The notes under the pieces are model-generated. The model searched no databases. It was not told where the DNA came from and saw only the letters and a program-made list of their open reading frames with translations. A DNA stretch of 5,162 nucleotides from Burkholderiales bacterium. GTDB taxonomy: Bacteria > Pseudomonadota > Gammaproteobacteria > Burkholderiales > Burkholderiaceae_F. Positions 1 to 5,162 of this stretch are shown here, in pieces. The stretch spans positions 1 to 5,162 of the forward strand of contig JAHEDN010000233.1 in NCBI GenBank assembly GCA_024641225.1, given 5' to 3'. The translations under genes and the position numbers were made by a program. Each line of letters starts with the position of its first letter. Within the stretch, counting starts at the first letter, position 1.

Positions 1-390
1 AACTACCAGAACATGATGCTGCAGGCGCTGATCCAGCTGGAGGCCGACCTCGAGCCAAGGGTGCACGGCGTGCAGGCGGCGCGGCGCCCGCACTGGTGCG
101 GCGACGATGACTTTCTGACCTGTGCGGGCCGGCTGATGGCCGAGCGTCCGGCCGATTTTCGCGGGCACGTGGACTTGTTCCAGCGCAAGGCGCAGCTGGT
201 CGAAGTGGTGGCCAACCACCTCGACGACCTCGAGGCGCCGGAGGCCAAGGCGTACATGGCCTGCCGTGCGGTGCTGGCCGCCAAGAGCGATTTCGATGCG
301 ACCCCGGATGACTACAACGCGAACCGCGGTGAGGCCAAGCGCAGGGCCGAGCACTTCTTCGTCATGGAGGCGAGCGTCGGCGTCGATTAG
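1..390 (+). CDS. Hypothetical protein, C-terminal fragment (5' end outside window)
   Basis: The reading frame is open from the first base and ends at a TAG at 388-390, giving 129 residues of a protein whose start lies to the left. Codons end mostly in G or C, as in the neighbouring genes, which supports real coding. I do not recognise the family. The visible part is soluble-looking, rich in charged residues and probably mostly helical, with no membrane segment. It has three cysteines, at fragment residues 33 (HWCGDDD), 41 (LTCAGRL) and 88 (YMACRAV). The ATGs at 13 and 16 are unlikely starts because the frame continues in coding style upstream. The gene converges on the L,D-transpeptidase with 17 bp between stop codons and no hairpin there, so transcription from the two sides may overlap. 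No function is proposed. Confidence 0.65.
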   Translation, partial: NYQNMMLQALIQLEADLEPRVHGVQAARRPHWCGDDDFLTCAGRLMAERPADFRGHVDLFQRKAQLVEVVANHLDDLEAPEAKAYMACRAVLAAKSDFDATPDDYNANRGEAKRRAEHFFVMEASVGVD

Positions 391-407
391 CAGGCGACGG
401 CGCGGCG

Positions 408-2171
408 CTACCTCGTGCCGGCTTTCCCCGCGCCCGCATCCAGCGGCGCGAAGCGGAACGGCGCGGCGAGTGCCTGAACGATCGGGCCGTCGCGCCTGTA
501 CAGGTCGGGGCGGAACGTCAGTTCACCGTCTGCGCCAGTGCTGGCCGTGAAGTACAGCAGCAGCACCGGCACCGCGCGGCGCACCGGGACGGTCTGTGTC
601 TCACCGGTGGCGATGGCCTCGAGCAACTGCTGCTCGCTCCAGCGCTGCGGGTCGTCGAGCAGCAGCGTCGCCAGCTGCAACGGATTCTCGATCCTGATGC
701 AACCGGAGCTGAACGCGCGCACGGTCTTCTCGAACAGTGCGCGCGACGGCGTGTCGTGCAGGTAGACCGTGTGTTCGTTCGGGAACATGAACTTGATGCC
801 GCCCAGCGGGTTGTCGCGTCCCGCGGCCTGCACGATGTGGTGTGGAAAGGCACGTGGCTGGCTGCGGTAGCGAGCCCAGTCGATCGCCGCCGGGTCGATG
901 ATTCGGCCCGCGTGATCGACCACGCGCATGTGATGGGCGCCCAGATAGCCCGGATTGAGTGCGACCTTGGGCAGAACGTCCTCGCGCAGTATGGTCGGCG
1001 GCACGTGCCATTCTGGATTCAGCACCAGATACTTCATCGTGGCGCGGAACTCCGGCGTGGTGCGAAATGGCCGGCCGACCACCACGCGCGCCTGCCAGGC
1101 GAGCGTTTCGTTCAGCCACAGCTGCGCGCTGAAACCGGCGATATCGACCAGCAGATAGTCGCCTGCCAGTTCGCGTGCCACCCAGCGCAGCCGTTCCAGG
1201 TTGGCGCGGACCTGCGCGATGCGCTCGGCAACGGTGACGTTCAGCGCTGCCAGCGTCGCGCGGCCAACGACGCCGTCGACCTGCAGGCCATGGCGGGCCT
1301 GAAAGCGGCGCACCGCGTCTTCGAGTTCCGCATCAAAGGCGGTCTTGTTGGCACTGGCCGCAAGCTCGCCGCTCGCTTGCAGGCGCTCGCGCAACTGCCG
1401 CACCCGCGGGCCGCTCGAACCGGGTTCGAGCTTCGGCCCGGCTTCCAGCGGCGGCCAGCCCCCCGTGCTCGCGGTCTCGCGCAGCCGCGCCAGCGCCTGG
1501 CGAAGGTCGCGGTATAGCGGCAGGTGCGGCGCCAGCGCATCGAGCGAAGCGCGCGGATCGGGTTCTGCGAGAAGTCGCGCGAGCATCTGGTCCGGATCGC
1601 GGCCACCGAGCGTTCGCGCAAAGTTCCAGCCGCGATGCAGGGTGCGCGGGTCGGCCTTGCCGAAGTGCAGGTGATAGGCCAGGCGAACGAACGCGTCGGT
1701 GAGCAGGAGGTCGCGCTCGGCTAGCGTGCGCTCGTGGCCGATGCCATCCGCGCCGGGGGCGGGCTGCGACGCGGCGAGCAGTGTGGAGTGATAGTCGCGC
1801 GGGTCGAGCCCGTGGGTCGAGCTCGCCTCGATCGCCGCCAGCAGGGCGCGCTCGCGCGACGTGTCGGACCACAGCCGCGCGAAGTCCCGCTTCTCGTAGA
1901 CGGAGGCGATCAGCGCGCGGGCGGCGGCGGAGCCTGCACCGATGCGCGCATCGCCGTCCGCGCGCAGGGACTCGACGCGATGGCGCAGCGCTTCGCGCTG
2001 CGTGTCGGCGGCGAACGCGCCGGATGCGGCAGCCAGCGCGATGAGCAGAGCGGCGGCGCATCTGCGCAGCGCGACCTGAACTGCGTCCGACGAAACGACG
2101 CGATTGCGGAAACTGCGTACATGCGGCGCGACCGCGTGCGCAGCGCACAAGCCGAAGCAACGATGTACCAT
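408..2171 (-). CDS. ldtD: Periplasmic L,D-transpeptidase, YcbB/LdtD type
   Basis: The family forms 3-3 (mDap-mDap) crosslinks in peptidoglycan in the periplasm, using a catalytic cysteine and tetrapeptide donors. Counting from the ATG at 2171 (587 residues), I see: a signal-peptide core ending AASGAFA at about residue 54; a YcbB-type N-terminal domain at about 85-245; a PG_binding_1 domain at about 253-311 (RFQARHGLQVDG, then GRATLAALN); and a YkuD catalytic domain at about 337-499, with the long lid insertion typical of LdtD. The catalytic motif is complete: YLHDTP with H472, then SSGCIRI with C491 (codon at 699-701) and R493. Length fits the family. The start is uncertain. The frame stays open to an ATG at 2210 and a GTG at 2234, but both overlap the divergent mepK, and none has a good ribosome binding site. 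The n-region from 2171 is still long, so a later non-ATG start is possible. Family assignment is firm; the LdtD name is by similarity. Confidence 0.93.
   Translation of the reverse strand: MVHRCFGLCAAHAVAPHVRSFRNRVVSSDAVQVALRRCAAALLIALAAASGAFAADTQREALRHRVESLRADGDARIGAGSAAARALIASVYEKRDFARLWSDTSRERALLAAIEASSTHGLDPRDYHSTLLAASQPAPGADGIGHERTLAERDLLLTDAFVRLAYHLHFGKADPRTLHRGWNFARTLGGRDPDQMLARLLAEPDPRASLDALAPHLPLYRDLRQALARLRETASTGGWPPLEAGPKLEPGSSGPRVRQLRERLQASGELAASANKTAFDAELEDAVRRFQARHGLQVDGVVGRATLAALNVTVAERIAQVRANLERLRWVARELAGDYLLVDIAGFSAQLWLNETLAWQARVVVGRPFRTTPEFRATMKYLVLNPEWHVPPTILREDVLPKVALNPGYLGAHHMRVVDHAGRIIDPAAIDWARYRSQPRAFPHHIVQAAGRDNPLGGIKFMFPNEHTVYLHDTPSRALFEKTVRAFSSGCIRIENPLQLATLLLDDPQRWSEQQLLEAIATGETQTVPVRRAVPVLLLYFTASTGADGELTFRPDLYRRDGPIVQALAAPFRFAPLDAGAGKAGTR
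1413..1431. repeat. Perfect 19-bp inverted repeat inside ldtD
   Basis: GCTCGAACC and GGTTCGAGC are perfect 9-base complements around one central G. On the coding strand it spells part of the KLEPGSS segment just before the PG_binding_1 domain, so it may simply result from codon choice. The GGTTCGA core resembles a tRNA T-loop, but no tRNA is present around it. Confidence 0.4.
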
Positions 2172-2208
2172 CGGCCGCTTTCGCGGTCCCACTGTCGAGA
2201 TTCTCTGC

Positions 2209-2757
2209 ATGCCAACTGCTGTTGACGATCCCACCGCCCGCCGGCGCGCACTTCGGTTCCTGGGCCTGGCATCGCTGTCCCTCGCGCTGCCGTTTGCTCC
2301 CGCTGCATGGGCCGCCGCGCCGCGGTCTATTTCCTTGTATCACACGCACACCGGCGAGCAACTGAGCATCGTCTATTACGAGGGCGGCAACTACGTGCCC
2401 GGTGCGATAGCGGAGCTGAGCACGCTGCTGCGCGACTTCCGCACGGGCGACGTTTGCGAGTTCGACCCGGCGTTGTTCGACACACTGCACGCGCTCAATC
2501 TCGCCTGTGGCGACGGGGCGTACGAAGTCGTGTCGGCCTTTCGCTCGAAGAGCACCAACCAGATGCTGCGCAGACAGAGCAGGCGCGTGGCGACCAACAG
2601 CCTGCACGTCGAGGGTCGCGCGATCGACGTTCGCCTCTCCGGCGGGAACACGCGCCGCCTCCGTGATGCGGCGCTGGCTTTGCGGCAGGGCGGCGTCGGC
2701 TATTACGCGCGCTCGAACTTCGTGCACCTGGACACCGGCCCGGTACGAAGCTGGTAG
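2209..2757 (+). CDS. mepK: Murein endopeptidase, YcbK/MepK type (DUF882, M15-like), Tat-exported
   Basis: This 182-residue protein matches the E. coli YcbK/MepK pattern through most of its length. That enzyme is a zinc endopeptidase that cuts mDap-mDap (3-3) crosslinks during wall growth. Visible landmarks are LYHTHTGE (residues 43-50), the FRS of VSAFRSKSTN (108-117), SLHVEGRAID (131-140) and the C-terminal GGVGYYARSNFVHLDTGP (161-178). Expected zinc ligands H133, D140 and H173 are all present. The N-terminus has consecutive arginines and a hydrophobic stretch (RRRALRFLGLASLSLALPFA, residues 11-30) ending AWA, which looks like a Tat signal; E. coli YcbK also carries one. There is no lipobox. 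The ATG at 2209 is chosen because it gives exactly this signal peptide; the upstream TTG at 2104 would add 35 unrelated residues. Only a weak GAGA (2197-2200) could serve as ribosome binding site. It is divergent from ldtD. Confidence 0.93.
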   Translation: MPTAVDDPTARRRALRFLGLASLSLALPFAPAAWAAAPRSISLYHTHTGEQLSIVYYEGGNYVPGAIAELSTLLRDFRTGDVCEFDPALFDTLHALNLACGDGAYEVVSAFRSKSTNQMLRRQSRRVATNSLHVEGRAIDVRLSGGNTRRLRDAALALRQGGVGYYARSNFVHLDTGPVRSW

Positions 2758-2766
2758 GGCAAGTGG

Positions 2767-2791
2767 GAAGGTCCGCCCGCGGCGGACCTTC
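2767..2791. terminator. GC-rich hairpin between convergent genes, possible bidirectional terminator
   Basis: An 11-bp perfect stem (GAAGGTCCGCC at 2767-2777 pairing with GGCGGACCTTC at 2781-2791) closes a 3-base CGC loop. It lies 9 bp after the mepK stop and 19 bp before the M23 gene stop, the usual place for a shared terminator of convergent genes. There is no clear T-run after it on either strand, so intrinsic termination is not proven. It may instead act as a 3'-end stabilising structure. Confidence 0.65.
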
Positions 2792-2810
2792 GGCGCGAGG
2801 CGGCGTTTCG

Positions 2811-4079
2811 TCAGTTGCCGGCGGGAGCTTCTTCCTGCAGTCGCTCGACGAGTGTGCGGGCCTGCGCGAGGAACTGCTCCCGGCTCGCCTTCGGTATCGG
2901 CTCACCCGGCAGGAACTTCTCGCTCAGCGGGTTCACGAACCGGCCGTGCTTCGCAACTCGATAGTCGAGGTGCGGCCCGGTGGAAAGGCCGGTCGAGCCG
3001 ACATAGCCAATCACCTGCTTCTGGCTGACCCGCGCGCCGGGGCGGATGCCGCGCGCGACGCGCGACAAGTGGTTGTAGTAGGTCTCGTAACCCGCGCGAT
3101 GGCGCAGCCGGACCTGAATGCCGTTGCCGCCGCTGCGGGCCGCGAACCGCACCGTGCCGTCGGCCACCGCCCAGACCGGCGTACCGGTCGGCGCCGCGTA
3201 ATCGATGGCCAGATGTGGCCGCACGCCGCCCAGGATCGGATGCGGCCGCCGGTGCGTGAAGCCGGAACTGATGCGCGTGAATTGCAGCGGCGAGCGAAGG
3301 AAAGTCTTCCTGAGCGAGCGCCCTTCGCTGTCGTAGTGGCTGAAACGGCCGGCGACGTCGAAGCCGATTCCGGTCAGCGTGTGACCGTCGCTGAGGTACT
3401 GCGCGGCGACGATGCGGTCATGTTCGACGAACACGCCGTCCGCAGATCGCGTCTGAACGAGCAGACGAAAGCGATCACCGGGGCGCGCATCAGCCGAGAA
3501 GTCGAACTCGGATTCAAAGATCCGGACCAGGTCCAGCAGCATCGCCGGAGTCAGCGTGCCGTCCTGCACCGCATCCCATAGCGAGTTCTCGATCGCGCCG
3601 TGGCGCAGCTCGAGCCGGATCTCCGGCTCGCGTTCACTGCGTACGCCGTTCCAGCCGTCGCCGTCGGCCTGCGCCTCGAAGCGCTGCCAGGCATCAGGAG
3701 CGTAGGCGACCGCGAGCAACTGGCCGCCGACGTTGCGAGACAGCTCGATGGTCTCGCCAGGCCGGACCCGGCGCATGTCCGCGCCGGCATCGCGCAAAGC
3801 CCGGCTGATTTCGTGCGCGGTGCCGGCGGGCACTTCACTTCGGATCAGCGCTGCGCTGATCGTGTCGCGACGGCGTATTTCAATCTGCTCGGTGCGCAGC
3901 GGCGGCGGCTCGACCGGAGGCTCGGGTGCAGCCTGAGGCTCGGGTGCAGCTTGAGGCTCAGGTGCAGCAACCGCAACCGTTTCGGGCGACGCTTCTGGCG
4001 AGTCGGCCGGCCACAGCAGCCATCCAACAAGCCCCGACAGTCCGGCAAGGATCAGGACAACGACGGTGTTACGAAACAT
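2811..4079 (-). CDS. Membrane-anchored M23 family murein endopeptidase, MepM-like
   Basis: Family members cut 4-3 peptide crosslinks in peptidoglycan to allow insertion of new strands. This 422-residue protein has a membrane anchor at residues 5-23, an Ala/Pro/Glu linker (about 28-60), an OapA/LysM-like domain at about 64-113, a middle domain to about 260, and an M23 (LytM) domain at about 270-390. The tail SREQFLAQARTLVERL resembles the end of E. coli MepM. Metal-site residues are H289 and D293 in RPHLAIDYAAP, with H337 in YYNHLSR and H370 in TGPHLDYR as the catalytic histidines. The usual third zinc ligand, the second His of HLH, is replaced by D372. HLD variants occur in other M23 proteins as I recall, so activity is plausible but not certain. 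The ATG at 4079 gives the membrane anchor directly, but no good ribosome binding site is visible. It converges on mepK across a hairpin. Confidence 0.92.
   Translation of the reverse strand: MFRNTVVVLILAGLSGLVGWLLWPADSPEASPETVAVAAPEPQAAPEPQAAPEPPVEPPPLRTEQIEIRRRDTISAALIRSEVPAGTAHEISRALRDAGADMRRVRPGETIELSRNVGGQLLAVAYAPDAWQRFEAQADGDGWNGVRSEREPEIRLELRHGAIENSLWDAVQDGTLTPAMLLDLVRIFESEFDFSADARPGDRFRLLVQTRSADGVFVEHDRIVAAQYLSDGHTLTGIGFDVAGRFSHYDSEGRSLRKTFLRSPLQFTRISSGFTHRRPHPILGGVRPHLAIDYAAPTGTPVWAVADGTVRFAARSGGNGIQVRLRHRAGYETYYNHLSRVARGIRPGARVSQKQVIGYVGSTGLSTGPHLDYRVAKHGRFVNPLSEKFLPGEPIPKASREQFLAQARTLVERLQEEAPAGN
3611..3630. repeat. Near-perfect 20-bp inverted repeat inside the M23 gene
   Basis: CGAGCCGGA and TCCGGCTCG form two 9-base arms around the two bases TC. 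It lies in the part of the M23 gene encoding about residues 150-157, between the LysM-like and M23 domains. It could be a chance effect of GC-rich codons (Arg, Glu and Pro are abundant here), a protein-binding site or an RNA hairpin; nothing else in the sequence points to a role. Confidence 0.4.
3917..3970. repeat. Three tandem 18-bp repeats encoding a Pro/Ala/Glu linker
   Basis: Three consecutive 18-base units, 3917-3934, 3935-3952 and 3953-3970, each begin GAGGCTC on the plus strand. The first two differ at one base and the third at about three. On the coding (minus) strand they give three copies of an APEPQA-like hexapeptide at about residues 37-54 of the M23 protein. A multiple of three keeps the frame, so copy number can change and only alter the spacing between membrane anchor and enzyme. 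Confidence 0.8.
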
Positions 4080-4213
4080 CGGGCCGATGATATTGGCAGC
4101 GTGGCACGATGGCTCTACGTAGAAGGACGCAATCGTCGTGACCGCGATTCATGCGGCCTGCCGATCACGTTTGCCAAAGACGGCGCACCGCTGCCCGCTT
4201 CGACGCAAAGAGC
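4080..4213. other. Intergenic gap upstream of the M23 gene
   Basis: These 134 bp separate the M23 gene start from the end of the universal stress gene. I see no convincing coding frame, tRNA or strong hairpin after the stress gene. On the minus strand there is a TTGGCA that could be a -35 element, but no good -10 element at the right distance, so no promoter is called. The gap is long enough to hold a separate promoter for the M23 gene. Confidence 0.4.
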
Positions 4214-4654
4214 TCAATTCGTGATCGACACCAGCACGCTGCACGGCGCATGCTCGATTAGGGCGGGCGAGGTCGAACCTCGCCACCAGCGTGCCGCCCA
4301 GCTGTCCAGATGCTTATGGCCGATGACGACCAGGTCCGCGGCGATGTTCTTGGCGCAAGTGGTGATCTCGGCCACCGGTTCGCCGACCACGACTTCGCCG
4401 CGAGCCGGATACCCTGACGATGACAATCGGCGCAGGCCGTCATCGAGAATGCCCTGGAAGCGGGCCTTCTCCTCCTCTTCACTCTCGTTGATGTACAGGC
4501 CGCCCTCGAGACCGGCAAAGGTCGTGGCCAGTCGCGGCATCACGGCGACCAGGTGCAGTTCCGCCTGGCTCCACTGCGCGATGTCGAGAGAATCGAGCAG
4601 TGCCTTCTGCCCGGACTCGGAGCCGTCGTAAGCCAGCAGGATGCGCTTGTACAT
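4214..4654 (-). CDS. Universal stress protein, UspA family
   Basis: This 146-residue single-domain protein has the typical UspA length and fold pattern. It opens with YKRILLAYDGSESGQKAL, where D10 is the conserved nucleotide-contact aspartate, continues with VVVGEPVAEI (residues 88-97) and ADLVVIGHK (107-114), and ends with GSTSPALIEHAPCSVLV (126-142). Family members are small cytoplasmic proteins, often nucleotide-binding dimers, induced by stress or growth arrest. The usual G-2x-G-9x-G(S/T) loop is degenerate: G112 and G126-S127 are present, but H115 stands where the second Gly belongs and the spacing to G126 is 10 residues. ATP binding is therefore doubtful. The ATG at 4654 is supported by a strong ribosome binding site. 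The gene is on the same strand as its neighbours but has gaps of 134 and 159 bp on either side, so it may be transcribed alone. Confidence 0.93.
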   Translation of the reverse strand: MYKRILLAYDGSESGQKALLDSLDIAQWSQAELHLVAVMPRLATTFAGLEGGLYINESEEEEKARFQGILDDGLRRLSSSGYPARGEVVVGEPVAEITTCAKNIAADLVVIGHKHLDSWAARWWRGSTSPALIEHAPCSVLVSITN

Positions 4655-4813
4655 GGACTCCTCCCAAGTGTCTCAATGCCGTGGCGGCTTCGCCCGCTGC
4701 CGCGTCCACACGCCGTTCATTGTCGCGCCGATTTTGCGCGGATTCGATACCCAGCCGCCCCCGTGCAGCCCCTTACGTGACCGTCGCCAATGCTCGCGCG
4801 GCGCCAGCCGGAG
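4655..4813. other. Intergenic gap upstream of the universal stress gene
   Basis: These 159 bp lie between the hydrolase stop and the stress gene. Apart from the ribosome binding site I see no convincing feature: on the minus strand a TATCGA and a GACAAT could each be -10 elements, but neither has a matching -35 at 16-18 bp. No hairpin with a T-run follows the hydrolase gene. A promoter for the stress gene probably lies here by position only. Confidence 0.4.
4658..4665 (-). promoter_or_regulatory. Strong Shine-Dalgarno site of the universal stress gene
   Basis: On the minus strand GGGAGGAG precedes the ATG by three bases (about five counting from the GGAGG core). It is the only strong ribosome binding site in the window and fixes the start at 4654. 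It suggests efficient translation compared with the wall-enzyme genes, which have weak sites. Confidence 0.8.
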
Positions 4814-5162
4814 TCAAAGGGTCTTGACGATGCCGAGAATGGCGCGGAAGTTCGGATCGACCCCGCTGCCGGCCCATTCGAACAGCACCGTTTCCGCGCC
4901 GGCGAGCAGGCAGCCGGCCTGTTCCATCCGCCGCAACGCCAGGTCACGGTCGAACTGGCGCGGCTGGCGCGAGCCAACGGCGTCGGCGACGACCGTCACG
5001 CCGAAACCGTGTCCGCGAAGTGCGACGGCAGTCTGCATCACGCAGACGTGCGCCTCCATGCCGGCGACGACGATCTGTGTTCGCCCGGTCTGCCGGAGGA
5101 GATCGACGAACTCCGGATGGTCGGCGGCGCCGAAGCAGGTCTTCACAAAGATTTCGCCGGCC
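4814..5162 (-). CDS. Isochorismatase-family cysteine hydrolase, C-terminal part (5' end outside window)
   Basis: The frame is open to the right edge and ends with TGA at 4814-4816, giving 116 complete codons including the stop. The pattern fits the isochorismatase-like (cysteine hydrolase) superfamily, nearest by eye to the ISOC1/ISOC2 or YcaC kind. The catalytic Lys is in FVKTCFGA (codon 5141-5143). The nucleophilic Cys is in GMEAHVCVMQTA (codon 5042-5044). VVADAVGSR follows, then an ALRRMEQAGCLLAGAETVLFEW segment typical of the ISOC group. The catalytic Asp would lie in the missing N-terminal part. The GTG at 5144-5146 is not the start, because the conserved strand leading to the Lys continues upstream. 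The substrate cannot be told from this part; these enzymes hydrolyse varied amides or vinyl ethers, and many are uncharacterised. It ends 159 bp before the stress gene on the same strand. Confidence 0.9.
   Translation of the reverse strand, partial: AGEIFVKTCFGAADHPEFVDLLRQTGRTQIVVAGMEAHVCVMQTAVALRGHGFGVTVVADAVGSRQPRQFDRDLALRRMEQAGCLLAGAETVLFEWAGSGVDPNFRAILGIVKTL

Noticed and set aside
1413..1431. T-loop-like GGTTCGA suggesting a tRNA or attachment site
   Set aside because: No acceptor stem, anticodon arm or CCA end surrounds it, and it is within a conserved coding region with no integrase nearby.
756..1517. A 253-codon open frame on the plus strand, antisense to ldtD
   Set aside because: It lies opposite the conserved YkuD and peptidoglycan-binding regions and shows no recognisable domain.
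1801..1822. Short direct repeat GGGTCGAGC spaced by 13 bp in ldtD
   Set aside because: Only nine bases, inside coding sequence, and expected by chance in GC-rich DNA.
2171..2191. Small stem-loop CCGC-TTTC-GCGG in the ldtD/mepK start region
   Set aside because: The core stem is only four pairs, extended by two including a wobble; too weak to call a regulatory structure.
1333..2727. A 464-codon open frame on the minus strand covering the start of ldtD and all of mepK
   Set aside because: It overlaps two genes with full family motifs, its product is Arg/Ala-rich low-complexity sequence, and such shadow frames are expected in GC-rich DNA.
2763..3581. A 272-codon plus-strand frame opposite the M23 gene
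   Set aside because: It mirrors the conserved M23 domain, begins inside the intergenic hairpin region and has no recognisable domain.
3600..4631. A 343-codon plus-strand frame spanning parts of two minus-strand genes and the gap between them
   Set aside because: It runs antisense to both the M23 and stress genes, and its composition changes abruptly across the gap, as expected for a shadow frame.

Overview
This GC-rich window reads as ordinary chromosomal DNA from a Gram-negative bacterium. Its proteins resemble proteobacterial ones: an YcbB/LdtD-type L,D-transpeptidase, a YcbK/MepK-type endopeptidase, and an M23 protein close in layout to E. coli MepM. A GC-rich gammaproteobacterium or a betaproteobacterium fits best, but this is inferred from remembered family features, not from a search. 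I see no mobile element, CRISPR array, tRNA or rRNA.

Layout, left to right. (1) The 3' end of an unrecognised gene (1-390, +) converges on (2) a large secreted L,D-transpeptidase (408-2171, -), with 17 bp between the stop codons. (3) Divergent from the transpeptidase is a Tat-exported MepK-like murein endopeptidase (2209-2757, +). (4) A strong GC-rich hairpin (2767-2791) separates it from (5) a convergent, membrane-anchored MepM-like M23 endopeptidase (2811-4079, -). (6) A universal stress protein (4214-4654, -) with a strong ribosome binding site follows, then (7) the 3' part of an isochorismatase-family hydrolase (4814-5162, -) that runs off the right edge.

Genes 2, 3 and 5 form a cell-wall remodelling group. 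By family knowledge, LdtD makes 3-3 (mDap-mDap) crosslinks, MepK cuts them, and MepM cuts 4-3 crosslinks so new glycan strands can be inserted. In E. coli, ycbB and ycbK lie side by side on the same strand; here the homologues are divergent across about 37 bp or less. The universal stress protein and the hydrolase are on the same strand as the M23 gene but have gaps of 134 and 159 bp, so they need not share its transcript.

I found no clear undescribed system. The most useful points are the divergent maker/cutter pair with its compact start region, the Asp replacing a zinc-ligand His in the M23 active site, the degenerate nucleotide-binding loop of the stress protein, and three near-perfect inverted repeats, two of them inside genes.
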